Position numbers and translations under genes: made by a program
In this document: in pieces, positions 6,651 to 15,286 of the stretch
How the letters are laid out: the number at the start of each line of letters is the position of its first letter
Numbering within the stretch: position 1 is the first letter of the stretch
Assembly: GCF_004341385.1 (NCBI RefSeq)
Contig: NZ_SLXE01000019.1
Coordinates: forward strand, 1-50,618
Source: Uruburuella suis
GTDB lineage: Bacteria > Pseudomonadota > Gammaproteobacteria > Burkholderiales > Neisseriaceae
Direction of reading: 5' to 3'
DNA length: 50,618 nt
Notes under the pieces: model-generated
What the model saw: the letters and a program-made list of their open reading frames with translations, nothing else
Databases searched by the model: none
Told to the model about the DNA's origin: nothing

Positions 6651-8661
6651 GATTTAAATCCTCTGCCAATTGCTGCAGGCGCAGGCTGTGTTCGGGAAAT
6701 TCTTTATCGAGGTCGCGCTCATTGCGGCTCGACGACATGGCAAAACGCACTTTGCCGCCGTTAAACAGCAACCATGCGCGTTTTTCGCGTATGTAAAACA
6801 TAAACACCGTGCCCAGCACCAGCAATACCGAGCCGATATACACCAGCGAGGCGCCGGGCGAACGGGTCATTTGCAGGCCGGACGAGCGCACTTCTTTATA
6901 ACCCTCCAGCTGCAACAGCACCGGCGCGGGATACACAGTCAGGCCGGTGTAGGCATCGAGGCTGTTGATTAAAAAACGGTTGCGCGCATCGCTTTGCGGC
7001 CAGGCGCTCAAGCCGTCGCGGCGGATGGTTTCATCCAAAAGCGTGTTCATCGCGCCGTAAAGTATCTGGTAAAAATAATCCTGCATTTTTTCCTGCTCTG
7101 CCTGCGGGATATTGTTGGCGATAAAATCATTCAGCGCAATATAGCCGCCCTTGGCAAACAGGCCCAAGGTGTTTTCCACCGCCTGGTTAAACTGGCCGCG
7201 CAAATGCTCGGGCGTTGCCGCCGTGGCTTTGGCTACGGCTTGACGGCGGAAATCTTCATCATTGAGCGCTTCGCGCAGCGCCATAAAGGTGTCAATTTTG
7301 GCTTCGCCGTCGGCCGGCAGCCGCAGCCAGCGGTATTGCTGCTCCAAACCTTCGCGGGTGCCGGTGATAAAGAAATAATCTTCTTCCTGCTTCATCGGCA
7401 GCATATAGTTTTTATATTCCACCGCCTGGCCGGCATCATCACGCAAGCGGTAAATAATAGAGGGGCCGATATTGGTGAATTTCTTTTCCTGCCGCACCGC
7501 GCGCACATCGTTGAGCGTGTTTTGCAGGCTTTGCGCCCTTTTTTCGGGCGGCGTGCTCATGTCTTCCACATTCATGGCGGTAAACTGGTCGAATTCGAGC
7601 CGGTATTTTTTGCCGCCCATATCCAGCGGAAATTCGCGCATCGACACCGCATCCATCTGCGCGGGCTTGCGCTGATGACCGGCCAGATTCCAGGCTTTGA
7701 ATTTCAAATCGGAGCCGCCATCGGCAAAGCTGGCCTGATAAATGGTGATGCCGTGCAAAGTGAGCGGATGGTTGACGCGTATGGTTTGTTCGATTTTTTT
7801 GCCGCTCTCTTTATCGGTTACCACCAAATCGCTGGCGAAATCCTTGGGCATGCCGGTGTTGTAGAAATCAATATGAAACTTTTTCAATTCCACTGAAAAA
7901 GGCAGATCCTGCACCAACATGCCTTTGTCGGCATTGAGAAACACCACATCGGCACTTTGCCCTTCAATGATATTTACATTGCCGCGAAACGAAATATTGC
8001 CCGCGCCCAGCGTGCTTTCCGGCTTAAAATCATTGGCAAACATGGCTTCATTATCGGGCACGATTTTGCCGGCGAGCATACCTGCTTTGAGCAAAAGATT
8101 GCTGTCGATCAGGCCGCCCAAGCAAATCACCACAATAGCGGCATGGGCGAAAATATAGCCCCATTTATTCATGGCGCCTTTTTTGGCCGCCACCAGCACC
8201 GAGCCATCATCGCGCACCGCTGTTTTACTGCTGAAGCCTTGCACCGCCAGATAGCGCTGCGCCACTTCCGGCGTGATGCCGCCACCTTCCAACAGCGTGC
8301 TGTGGCGCATGGCCGCCAGCGATTGGCGGCTGGCCTTAAGGCGGTAAGACTTCATCTCGCGCATGAACGGCGGAATATTGCGCCACAAGCATAAGCTCAC
8401 CGACAGCACCAAAAACAGCATAATGAGCACAAACCAGCCCGAGGCATACACATCAAACAAGCCCAAAAAGCCGAATATTTCTGTCCAAAACGGGCCGAAT
8501 TTCACCAGATAATTGGCCAAAGGCTGGCCTTGCTGCAACACGGTGCCGATAATCGAGGCAATGCCCAGCAGGCTCAATAAAGCCACGGCAAAGCGCATGG
8601 AGCTTAAAAAAGCAAACCACGGGCGGCGGATAAGTGGAACGGGGGCGGTTTTCAAATTCAT
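6634..8661 (-). CDS. resB: cytochrome c biogenesis protein ResB
   Basis: The 675-residue partner of CcsB in System II. Three N-terminal membrane segments are seen (about residues 20-40, 75-100 and 170-190). A large periplasmic domain follows, and a fourth segment (LVYIGSVLLVLGTVFMFYI) sits near residue 610, before a cytoplasmic tail. ResB/Ccs1 chaperones the apocytochrome and completes the haem channel. The N-terminal RRPWFAFLSSMRFAVALL segment is typical of the family. It precedes ccsB with a 17-bp overlap, which fits a fixed two-gene operon. Length is normal for beta-proteobacterial ResB. Confidence 0.94.
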   Translation of the reverse strand: MNLKTAPVPLIRRPWFAFLSSMRFAVALLSLLGIASIIGTVLQQGQPLANYLVKFGPFWTEIFGFLGLFDVYASGWFVLIMLFLVLSVSLCLWRNIPPFMREMKSYRLKASRQSLAAMRHSTLLEGGGITPEVAQRYLAVQGFSSKTAVRDDGSVLVAAKKGAMNKWGYIFAHAAIVVICLGGLIDSNLLLKAGMLAGKIVPDNEAMFANDFKPESTLGAGNISFRGNVNIIEGQSADVVFLNADKGMLVQDLPFSVELKKFHIDFYNTGMPKDFASDLVVTDKESGKKIEQTIRVNHPLTLHGITIYQASFADGGSDLKFKAWNLAGHQRKPAQMDAVSMREFPLDMGGKKYRLEFDQFTAMNVEDMSTPPEKRAQSLQNTLNDVRAVRQEKKFTNIGPSIIYRLRDDAGQAVEYKNYMLPMKQEEDYFFITGTREGLEQQYRWLRLPADGEAKIDTFMALREALNDEDFRRQAVAKATAATPEHLRGQFNQAVENTLGLFAKGGYIALNDFIANNIPQAEQEKMQDYFYQILYGAMNTLLDETIRRDGLSAWPQSDARNRFLINSLDAYTGLTVYPAPVLLQLEGYKEVRSSGLQMTRSPGASLVYIGSVLLVLGTVFMFYIREKRAWLLFNGGKVRFAMSSSRNERDLDKEFPEHSLRLQQLAEDLNHDRNQ

Positions 8662-8799
8662 ATAACTGTAGGTGTTTTACAACAAATAAGGCGCTGCGCC
8701 CGACAAACGGGCACAGCCGAGGCGCAAGCTTACCACAATGGCTGTGTGCCTACCCCTGTTGCCGTGCGCTATTTAAATGTAAAAGGCTGATGTGTAAAA

Positions 8800-8829
8800 G
8801 GCCGTCTGAATAATGGCGTTCAGACGGCC
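8800..8829 (-). terminator. inverted DUS pair, terminator after cytochrome c4
   Basis: GGCCGTCTGAA (8800-8810) pairs with TTCAGACGGCC (8819-8829). Read on the - strand it is followed by TTTTACA. It separates the cytochrome c4 gene from resB, so resB-ccsB is likely transcribed separately. Confidence 0.7.
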
Positions 8830-8856
8830 TCAGGCTCGGTGCATCAAATTATGCAA

Positions 8857-9483
8857 TCAATGCAGGCCTTGGATAAAGTTGGCCACGGCTTTCATGTCTT
8901 CATCCGACATGCGCTGCGCCACATCGGCCATAATGGCATTGGCGCGCTGGCCGCTTTGATAGGCTTTCAGCTGCTCGACGATATAGGCTTGATGCTGGCC
9001 GCCCAAACGCGGATAAGCCACGATGTCGGTGCCGCCGCCGGGCATACCCGCGCCGTTGGGACCGTGGCAGGCCATGCAGGCCGGCACTTTTTTATCGGCC
9101 AGGCCGCCGCGGAAAATGCGCGCACCCAATTCGAAATTATCTTTCGGATTGGCCTCACCCGCTTTCGGGAATTGCTTGGCATAAAAAGCCGACACGTCGG
9201 CAATATCTTGATCCGACAAGCCCATCACCATCGGCGCCATTGAAGCGGCCGCGCCGGTGGTGCGCTTGCCCTCTTTAATAGCTTTGGTTTGGTGGAAGAT
9301 ATAATTCGGAAATTGCGCAGAAAGCTTGGGATACATGGCAATGCCGCTGTTACCGTCGGCCGCATGGCAGGCCGCGCAGATATTGGTGGCGATTTCTTTT
9401 CCCTTGGCGATATCGCCCTTCGGCTGTGCCGCCATCACCGAGCCGGCGGCCAAGGCCAGCGCTAATAAGGTAAAACGTTTCAT
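8857..9483 (-). CDS. dihaem cytochrome c4
   Basis: A 208-residue periplasmic electron carrier that passes electrons from the bc1 complex to terminal oxidases. A Sec signal peptide covers about residues 1-19 (LALAAGSVMA). Two class I haem domains follow, with CAACH at 36-40 and CMACH at 136-140; their Met ligands probably come from AMYPKLSAQ-like and AMPGGG-like regions. The ATG at 9483 is chosen because AGGAG sits upstream and the signal peptide starts there. The longer in-frame ATG at 9543 would put 20 charged residues before it. It is a client of the neighbouring ResB/CcsB machinery. Confidence 0.92.
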   Translation of the reverse strand: MKRFTLLALALAAGSVMAAQPKGDIAKGKEIATNICAACHAADGNSGIAMYPKLSAQFPNYIFHQTKAIKEGKRTTGAAASMAPMVMGLSDQDIADVSAFYAKQFPKAGEANPKDNFELGARIFRGGLADKKVPACMACHGPNGAGMPGGGTDIVAYPRLGGQHQAYIVEQLKAYQSGQRANAIMADVAQRMSDEDMKAVANFIQGLH

Positions 9484-9626
9484 GGAATGCTCCTGATTAC
9501 AGCATTGCGGCCCGCTGCCGCAACGCCTTTTTTCTATACTCAATGCCGGATTTTATTTGCACCCGGCTAAACCGATAATTCTGTAAACATGCTATTCTAT
9601 ACTAAATTCACACAATTTTACTACAC

Positions 9627-10280
9627 ATGAACCTTTTTCAAAACGCAAAATTTTTCACCACCGTCAACCACTTGAAGGATCTGCCCGACACGCCGGCCGA
9701 AATTGCCTTTGTCGGTCGCAGCAATGCCGGTAAATCCAGCGCGATAAACACCTTGTGCAACCATGTGCGGCTGGCTTATGTGTCGAAAACGCCGGGTCGC
9801 ACCCAGCACATCAACTTTTTCGAGCTGGCCAATGGCGGCTTTATGGTGGACTTGCCCGGCTACGGCTATGCGCAGGTGCCCGAAGCCATTCGCGCGCACT
9901 GGGTGAAGCTTTTGGGCGATTATTTACAGCAACGCCAAGCATTGATCGGCTTGGTGCTGATTATGGACGCCCGCCACCCGCTCAAGCCGCTGGATGTGCA
10001 GATGCTGGATTTTTTCCACATCACCGGCCGGCCGGTGCATATTTTGCTCTCCAAGGCAGACAAATTATCCAAAAATGACCAAATCAAAACCTTGTCTGCG
10101 GTCAAGAAAGCGTTAAAGCCTTTTGCCGAGCGCCAACAAATCAGCGTGCAATTGTTTTCCAGCTTGAAAAAGCAGGGTATTGAGGAAGTAAACAATGTGG
10201 TGGCCGCCTGGTTTGCCGCCGCAGCCGAGCAAGCTGAAGCGGAAGCTGAAAATCCGCTGCCAGATGAAAATGAGGGCTGA
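9627..10280 (+). CDS. engB: ribosome biogenesis GTP-binding protein EngB (YihA/YsxC)
   Basis: A TRAFAC GTPase needed for 50S subunit maturation. All G motifs are present in 217 residues: G1 GRSNAGKSS (about residue 31), G2 TPGRTQ, G3 DLPGYGYA, G4 LLSKADK and a G5-like FSSLKKQG. The length is typical; the acidic C-terminal tail (AEAEAENPLPDENEG) is a local variation. Upstream is a short A/T-rich region with an extended -10-like TGCTATTCT, and no clear Shine-Dalgarno. It is divergent from cytochrome c4 and stands alone. Confidence 0.95.
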   Translation: MNLFQNAKFFTTVNHLKDLPDTPAEIAFVGRSNAGKSSAINTLCNHVRLAYVSKTPGRTQHINFFELANGGFMVDLPGYGYAQVPEAIRAHWVKLLGDYLQQRQALIGLVLIMDARHPLKPLDVQMLDFFHITGRPVHILLSKADKLSKNDQIKTLSAVKKALKPFAERQQISVQLFSSLKKQGIEEVNNVVAAWFAAAAEQAEAEAENPLPDENEG

Positions 10281-10342
10281 ATCAGCAACACAATGCATGG
10301 CCGTCTGAACAAGCAAACAAACACGCCACACCAAACAAAAAA

Positions 10343-10371
10343 GGCCGTCTGAACATTCAGACGGCCTTTTC
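10343..10371. terminator. inverted DUS pair, bidirectional terminator
   Basis: GGCCGTCTGAA (10343-10353) and TTCAGACGGCC (10356-10366) form a tight hairpin bordered by A residues on the left and T residues on the right. It lies between convergent engB and the DUF937-OmpA gene. Another DUS precedes it at about 10300. Confidence 0.85.
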
Positions 10372-10393
10372 GCAGCGTGGATACTTATCCGGC

Positions 10394-11578
10394 TCAGCCT
10401 TCCACTTTCACTTCCACGCGGCGGCCTTCCACATCATTGCCCACCGCGCCGGTGGTGTTTTCCGGCTTGCGCAATTCGATATTGGCCGCATTCACGCCTT
10501 GTGCTTCAAAGAAAGCCTGCACGGCTTGTGCGCGCTGTTTCGACAATTCTTCATTGGCGGCCGCATTACCGGTGCTGTCGGCAAAGCCGCTGACCACCAG
10601 CTTTTTACCGTCTTTGCCGGCATTGATCACATCGGCCACAATGGTTTGCGCACCTTCGGCAACATCGTTTTTACCGGTGGCGAAGAAGAATGTGGCCACG
10701 CCGTTTTCATACACCACGCGGGCATTGTCGGCTGCAACCGGGGCGGGCGCAGAAGCTTCTGACGCTGCGGCAGGCGCGGCAGGTGCGCTGGCCGCTTCAG
10801 CAACTGCTTCAGACACGGCAGAAGCCGCCGGCTCGGATGCTGCAGGCGCAGCAGCCTGCTCGCCATTGCCGCAGCTCTTAAAGGCAAGCAGAGCCAACAC
10901 CGCGGCGACGGCCAGCGCAATCCATTTGCCGTTGCCGCCTTTTTTGGCGGCAGCCGTGGCTGCGGCGGCACCGCCGGCCACAGCTGCGCCGGCATTGCCC
11001 AAGCCGCTTATAAGGTTGTTCAAGCCGCCGAAGATGCCGCTGAGGCTGCCGATGCCCAAGGCCGACAGCATATTGCTGTCGAGCACTTGCGAGAGCCAGC
11101 CTTGCTGCTGGGCGAGCAGGCCGAGCAATTGGCCTTGGTTCAAGTTGCCTTCTTTAGCCTGGCCGCGCAACACCGACAGCACCAAGGGCAGAGCCAGCGA
11201 CAGCAAAGAGCCGGCCGATGCTTTAGACACGCCGCTTTGTTGCGAAATCTGATCGGCCACATCGGCCGCATTGCCGCCCAAGAGATTGGGCAGCAGGCTT
11301 TTGCCCAAATCAATCAGGCTGCCCAAATTGCTGCCTTCGGCCGCTTGCGACACGGCACCGGTGAGCGAATTGCCGGCGGCACCGGTGATCAGGTCAAACA
11401 GGCCTGAGGCATTCGTGGGGTTGCCGCTGACGTGTTTCACCAAGCCGGCCACAATGGCGGGAATCGCCAAGCCCGCGGCTTTGCCGCTGCTCTCTTCTGC
11501 TTCGCCGCTGTTGGTCAGAAACTGGCCCAGCACGCTACCCAATTGGCTTTGCAACAAATTACCCAAGTCAATAGACAT
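10394..11578 (-). CDS. DUF937 (YidB-like) and OmpA-like domain fusion protein
   Basis: A 394-residue three-part protein. Residues 1-190 form a Gly/Leu/Ser-rich DUF937 domain in two similar halves. A single membrane segment follows (about 219-233, KWIALAVAAVLALLAFKSC). A low-complexity Ala/Ser/Pro linker covers 240-290. The C-terminal OmpA-like peptidoglycan-binding domain (about 293-394) shows VSGFADSTGN, ELSKQRAQAVQAFF and the closing GRRVEV. The layout suggests cytoplasmic DUF937 tethered through the inner membrane to the cell wall. DUF937 function is unknown. It is monocistronic between the engB terminator and an untranslated gap. Confidence 0.85.
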   Translation of the reverse strand: MSIDLGNLLQSQLGSVLGQFLTNSGEAEESSGKAAGLAIPAIVAGLVKHVSGNPTNASGLFDLITGAAGNSLTGAVSQAAEGSNLGSLIDLGKSLLPNLLGGNAADVADQISQQSGVSKASAGSLLSLALPLVLSVLRGQAKEGNLNQGQLLGLLAQQQGWLSQVLDSNMLSALGIGSLSGIFGGLNNLISGLGNAGAAVAGGAAAATAAAKKGGNGKWIALAVAAVLALLAFKSCGNGEQAAAPAASEPAASAVSEAVAEAASAPAAPAAASEASAPAPVAADNARVVYENGVATFFFATGKNDVAEGAQTIVADVINAGKDGKKLVVSGFADSTGNAAANEELSKQRAQAVQAFFEAQGVNAANIELRKPENTTGAVGNDVEGRRVEVKVEG

Positions 11579-11709
11579 TGATCACTCCTTCTGAATTTTT
11601 CGGAAATACGGCATGCGCGAAGCATGCGCGTTGTGTAAATACTACCGCAGCGATAACAATGGCTTGCCCGGCATGGCTGCAACTTAAACAATTTTTACAG
11701 TTTGAGTGC

Positions 11710-12351
11710 CTATAAAAACGGATTATGTCGCTTTTCGTGCCCAATTGTGGTCATTCTGCCGTGGCCGGGTATCACGCGGGTGTCTTCCGGCAGCACCAAG
11801 AGCTTACCGGTGATGTTGCTGATTAAATCGGCATGGTTGCCGCGCGGAAAATCGGTGCGGCCGATGCTCTCATAAAACAACACATCGCCGGCAATCAGCA
11901 ATTTTTCTGCGGCGCAGTAAAACACCACATGGCCGGGCGTGTGGCCGGGAATGTGCAGCACATCGAATTCATAAGCGCCCACTTTCAGCTTGCCGCCCTC
12001 TGAGAGCCAGCCGTCGGGCACAAAAGCTTCGGCAATGGGAAAGCCGTAGGAAGCATAAGATGCGGTGGTTTGCGGCAGCGATTCGAGCAGATAGCCGTCA
12101 TCGGCATGCGGCCCCCACACCGGCACGGCCTGCTGCTTGAGCAAATCGGCCACGCCGCCGGCATGGTCGAGATGGCCGTGGGTGAGCCACACGGCTTGCA
12201 GCTGAAGCTGCCGCTTGGCTGCTTCTTGCAACACATGCGCCACATCGCCGCCCACATCGGTGAGCACGGCTTGGCCGCTTTCGTCGTCCCAAAGCAGCGT
12301 GCAGTTTTGCCGAAACGGCGTAACCGGCATGATTTCAAATTGTAAGGCCAT
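11710..12351 (-). CDS. MBL fold metallo-hydrolase (glyoxalase II-like, YcbL group)
   Basis: A 213-residue metallo-beta-lactamase-fold hydrolase with the full di-metal site: THGHLDHAGG (HxHxDH, about residue 58), the IPGHTPGH histidine, GDVLF aspartate and IPGHGRMTTIGHE. Residue count and motif spacing match the short glyoxalase II-like YcbL family, which hydrolyses thioesters such as S-lactoylglutathione. The true substrate is not shown by sequence. The cytosolic location is inferred from the absence of a signal peptide. Confidence 0.87.
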   Translation of the reverse strand: MALQFEIMPVTPFRQNCTLLWDDESGQAVLTDVGGDVAHVLQEAAKRQLQLQAVWLTHGHLDHAGGVADLLKQQAVPVWGPHADDGYLLESLPQTTASYASYGFPIAEAFVPDGWLSEGGKLKVGAYEFDVLHIPGHTPGHVVFYCAAEKLLIAGDVLFYESIGRTDFPRGNHADLISNITGKLLVLPEDTRVIPGHGRMTTIGHEKRHNPFL

Positions 12352-12502
12352 GCTTTTGATTCCTTGATTGATTTTATTTAATAGTTGGGTTTCAGACGGC
12401 CTGTTTTGACTGCATTATCGCAGGCCTGATTTAATGCCCGTTATCATACGCGCTTACGCGGTGTTTTTCATCTTCGCCGCCCTCTCAAGCCGCCATAGAA
12501 AA

Positions 12503-12535
12503 GGCCGTCTGAAACTTTTCTTTCAGACGGCCTTT
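12503..12535. terminator. inverted DUS pair, terminator after pirin gene
   Basis: GGCCGTCTGAAA and TTTCAGACGGCC (12503-12532) form a hairpin with A residues before and TTTATT after. It can act in both directions and follows the pirin gene on the - strand. Confidence 0.8.
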
Positions 12536-12572
12536 ATTCGGCCTGCATGATGCGGCCATGTGTTATCCGATT

Positions 12573-13439
12573 TTACACAGCGCCGAATTTGCCGCTGCGA
12601 AATTCGTTCATCACTTCGGCGATTTCCGCTTCGGTATTCATCACAAACGGGCCGTAGCCGACCACCGGCTCATCAATCGGCACGCCGCTGAGCAGCAGGA
12701 TTTTGGCTTCGCCGCCCACGGCTTCTACTTTCACGTTGCCGCTTTCGCGTTCAAACGTGGCCATTTGGCTGGCTTGCACGCTTTGGCCGCCATTGATGCG
12801 CACTTCGCCGCGCAACACCACCAACATCAGGTTGTGGCTGGCCGGCACATCCAAATCGGCGCCCGCACCGCTGTTGAGCACGATATCCCACACATTAAGC
12901 TCGGTGAAGGTTTCGGCTGCACCATCGGCGCTGCCGAAGCGGCCGGCGATAATGCGGGCATGGCCGGCATCATCGGCCAACGGCACCACGGTGATGTTGT
13001 CTTTGGCCAGGTGTTGGTAGCGGGCGGGCGTTTTTTTGTCTTTGGCCGGCAGGTTTACCCACAATTGCGCCATTTCAAATTCGCCGCCGCGTTTGCCAAA
13101 CGATTCGGCGTGGAATTCTTCGTGCACAATGCCGGCGCCGGCGGTCATCCATTGCACATCGCCCTCGCCGATTACGCCGCCGCTGCCGGTGGAATCGCGG
13201 TGCGCCACTTCGCCTTGATAGGCGATGGTCACGGTTTCAAAGCCGCTGTGCGGGTGGGCGCCCACGCCACGCGGTGCGCCGTTGTTGGGCGCGAAAGTGT
13301 GCGGCATGGCATAGTCAAACATCAAAAACGGGCTGGTTTGTTTGTCTTCGCCCATGTGGGAAAACAGCGGGGACACATAAAAGCCGTTGCCCACCCAATG
13401 TTTGGCGGGGGCGTTGTAGATTTTGCGGATGGTTCTCAT
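12573..13439 (-). CDS. pirin family protein
   Basis: A 288-residue bicupin. The N-terminal pirin domain contains PHSGFETVTIAYQGEVAHRDS with metal-ligand His residues (about 58-80), and GVIGEGDVQWMTAGAGIVHEE, a conserved pirin signature. The C-terminal cupin domain follows (about 170-270). Some bacterial pirins (E. coli YhhW) have quercetinase activity and others modulate metabolic enzymes; the role here is unknown. AAGGAACC precedes the ATG. It is followed by a DUS terminator. Confidence 0.9.
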   Translation of the reverse strand: MRTIRKIYNAPAKHWVGNGFYVSPLFSHMGEDKQTSPFLMFDYAMPHTFAPNNGAPRGVGAHPHSGFETVTIAYQGEVAHRDSTGSGGVIGEGDVQWMTAGAGIVHEEFHAESFGKRGGEFEMAQLWVNLPAKDKKTPARYQHLAKDNITVVPLADDAGHARIIAGRFGSADGAAETFTELNVWDIVLNSGAGADLDVPASHNLMLVVLRGEVRINGGQSVQASQMATFERESGNVKVEAVGGEAKILLLSGVPIDEPVVGYGPFVMNTEAEIAEVMNEFRSGKFGAV

Positions 13440-13480
13440 GATGGTTCCTTTATTCTATTCAAATAATGTTTTTTGAGGGA

Positions 13481-13527
13481 GGCCGTCTGAAAGCTCAGAT
13501 TGCATTTTCAACGCTTCAGACGGCCTT
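13481..13527. terminator. inverted DUS pair with long loop
   Basis: GGCCGTCTGAA starts at 13481 and TTCAGACGGCC ends at 13525, separated by about 23 nt. It lies downstream of the DUF896 gene on the - strand and is a plausible terminator, weaker than the tight pairs. Confidence 0.55.
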
Positions 13528-13537
13528 TGCTGTTTCT

Positions 13538-13768
13538 TTACACAGCCATGCCGGCGGCCTGAGCGGCACGCAGCTTGGCGGGGGTAACGTCGCGGCCGTC
13601 GTAATCAACCACCGTCACCGTTGACAAAATATTGCTCATCTGGCCGGTAACGGCTTTCAGATAGGCTTTGCGCAACACTTCGCGCTCGGCCAGCTCGGCT
13701 TCGCTCAAAGGCACAAGGCGCGCTTTACGGGCCAATTGGTTGATGCGGTCTAATTCGGGGATACGCAT
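13538..13768 (-). CDS. DUF896 (YnzC-like) small protein
   Basis: A 76-residue protein. It opens RIPELDRINQLARKA, continues LSEAELAEREVLRKAYLKAV and ends with YDGRDVTPAKLR, which are the three parts of the UPF0291/DUF896 helical-hairpin family typified by Bacillus YnzC. The family is mainly known from Firmicutes, and its molecular function is unclear. GGAGG precedes the start. It is monocistronic, with an A/T-rich upstream region. Confidence 0.8.
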   Translation of the reverse strand: MRIPELDRINQLARKARLVPLSEAELAEREVLRKAYLKAVTGQMSNILSTVTVVDYDGRDVTPAKLRAAQAAGMAV

Positions 13769-13942
13769 ATCGCCTCCTTTTTTGTTTATTGGTTTTTTAA
13801 TGTGGATTGATTATATCAATAACAAAACCAATAAAACAGTACGCACATTTTTGATACTGTGGCAAATCGGTTTCAGACGGCCTTGGCAATATTTTTATAC
13901 CTGAATCTGCTACTTATAGTAAAATCCCTCTCCGCTTGATTT

Positions 13943-13979
13943 TGTGGTTCGCAAACCTCCCACATTAAAAAACTAAGGA
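13943..13979 (+). promoter_or_regulatory. preQ1-I riboswitch
   Basis: The P1 stem TGTGG (13943-13947) pairs with CCACA (13960-13964) around a loop TTCGCAAACCTCC. The conserved A-rich tail AAAAAACTAAGGA (13967-13979) follows, whose CUAA pairs back into the loop as a pseudoknot. The tail contains the AAGGA Shine-Dalgarno of queF, 7 nt before the ATG, so ligand binding should hide the ribosome site and repress translation. This matches the known preQ1 class I consensus closely. A -10-like TATAGT is at 13915-13920. Confidence 0.9.
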
Positions 13980-13986
13980 ATCCATT

Positions 13987-14460
13987 ATGTCCCGCAACAC
14001 CGAAGAGCTGGGCGGCTTGTCGCTTTTGGGCAATCAGCACACCGAATACCGTGCCGATTATGCCCCCGAAGTGCTCGAAGCCTTTCCCAACAAACACCCG
14101 GGCAACGATTATTTTGTGAAATTCGTCTGCCCCGAATTCACCAGCCTGTGCCCGATGACCGGCCAGCCCGATTTCGCCACTATTTATATCCGCTACATTC
14201 CCGATATTCAAATGGTGGAGAGCAAATCGCTCAAGCTTTATCTGTTCAGCTTCCGCAACCACGGCGATTTTCATGAAGACTGTGTCAACATTATCATGAA
14301 AGATCTGATCGCGCTGATGCAGCCCAAATACATCGAAGTATTCGGCGAATTCACCCCGCGCGGCGGCATCGCCATTCATCCGTTTGCCAACTGGGGCCGC
14401 CCGGACACGCGCTTTGCCGCGCTGGCTGAAGAGCGCCTGTTTGCCCACGATATGCAATAA
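13987..14460 (+). CDS. queF: NADPH-dependent 7-cyano-7-deazaguanine reductase QueF
   Basis: Reduces preQ0 nitrile to preQ1 amine in queuosine synthesis, using two NADPH. This is the short 157-residue unimodular type. Cys55 in FTSLCPMTGQPD forms the thioimide, and Asp62 is the proton donor; both match Bacillus QueF numbering. The QueF motif is ESKSLKLYLFSFRNHGDFHED, followed by EVFGEFTPRGGIAIHPFANWG. Expression should respond to preQ1 through the leader riboswitch. The next gene, yhhQ, imports precursor, so the two form a queuosine supply unit, although a DUS hairpin separates them. Confidence 0.97.
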   Translation: MSRNTEELGGLSLLGNQHTEYRADYAPEVLEAFPNKHPGNDYFVKFVCPEFTSLCPMTGQPDFATIYIRYIPDIQMVESKSLKLYLFSFRNHGDFHEDCVNIIMKDLIALMQPKYIEVFGEFTPRGGIAIHPFANWGRPDTRFAALAEERLFAHDMQ

Positions 14461-14475
14461 TTTTGCTTGATAATG

Positions 14476-14507
14476 TTTCAGACGGCCTGCCAACAGGCCG
14501 TCTGAAA
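14476..14507. terminator. inverted DUS pair between queF and yhhQ
   Basis: TTTCAGACGGCC (14476-14487) and GGCCGTCTGAAA (14496-14507) form a 12-bp hairpin with loop TGCCAACA. It is followed by GCCTTGCCTTTTTT, so it may act as a partial terminator between the two queuosine genes. Confidence 0.6.
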
Positions 14508-14532
14508 GCCTTGCCTTTTTTAAAAGATGATT

Positions 14533-15222
14533 ATGTACACATTCACCCCCGCGCAACAGCGCAAAGCCTTAGTGTGGCTGAGTTTTTTCCATATTCTCGT
14601 GATTGCCGCCAGCAATTATCTGGTGCAGTTTCCATTTGAATTATTCGGCTTTCACACCACTTGGGGCGCGTTTACCTTTCCCTTTATCTTTCTCACCACC
14701 GATTTGACCGTGCGCATTTTCGGCCGCCAGCTGGCGCGGCGCATTATTTTTTGGGTGATGCTGCCGGCGCTCGCGCTCTCTTATGCCGTGTCGGTGTGGT
14801 TCAGCCAAGGCAGCTGGACCGGCTGGGCGGCCATCGCCGGCTTCAACAGCTTTGTCGGCCGCATCGCGCTGGCGAGCTTCGCCGCCTATGCCGTGGGGCA
14901 ATTGCTGGATATTTTCGTGTTCGACAAATTGCGCCGGCTCAAAGCCTGGTGGGTGGCGCCCGCCGCTTCCACCAGCTTCGGCAATGCAGTGGACACACTG
15001 GTTTTCTTCAGCATCGCTTTTTACGCCAGCAGCGACGCCTTTATGGCCGCCCACTGGCCCGAAATCGCCTGGGTGGATTTTCTGTTTAAAATCGCCATTT
15101 GCGGCCTGTTTTTCCTGCCCGCTTACGGCGTGATTTTGAAATACCTCACCCGCAAGCTCACCGTATTGCAGCAAAATCAAGCGCATGATGCACCTGCGCC
15201 CAAGCTGTCGACCGAATCATAA
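14533..15222 (+). CDS. yhhQ: queuosine precursor transporter YhhQ
   Basis: A 229-residue, six-helix vitamin-transporter-like protein that imports preQ0/preQ1. The N-terminus MYTFTPAQQRKALVWLSFFHILVIAASNYL aligns with the E. coli YhhQ start. Family motifs include FIFLTTDLTVRIFG and the pair RIALASFAAYAVGQLLDI and TSFGNAVDTLVFFSIAF. The ATG at 14533 was preferred over 14527 for that N-terminal match. Its place behind riboswitch-controlled queF supports the assignment. Confidence 0.92.
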   Translation: MYTFTPAQQRKALVWLSFFHILVIAASNYLVQFPFELFGFHTTWGAFTFPFIFLTTDLTVRIFGRQLARRIIFWVMLPALALSYAVSVWFSQGSWTGWAAIAGFNSFVGRIALASFAAYAVGQLLDIFVFDKLRRLKAWWVAPAASTSFGNAVDTLVFFSIAFYASSDAFMAAHWPEIAWVDFLFKIAICGLFFLPAYGVILKYLTRKLTVLQQNQAHDAPAPKLSTES

Positions 15223-15239
15223 TATGCAATATGCACAAA

Positions 15240-15268
15240 GGCCGTCTGAAACGTTTCAGACGGCCTTT
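15240..15268. terminator. inverted DUS pair, bidirectional terminator
   Basis: CAAAGGCCGTCTGAAA and TTTCAGACGGCCTTTG pair around a CG centre (15240-15265 core). It lies between convergent yhhQ and the AEC transporter gene. Confidence 0.85.
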
Positions 15269-15286
15269 GCAATAAATGGCTGTTGC

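Noticed and set aside
12558..13466. A 302-codon open frame on the + strand
   Set aside because: It is antisense to the pirin gene and His-rich with no motif.
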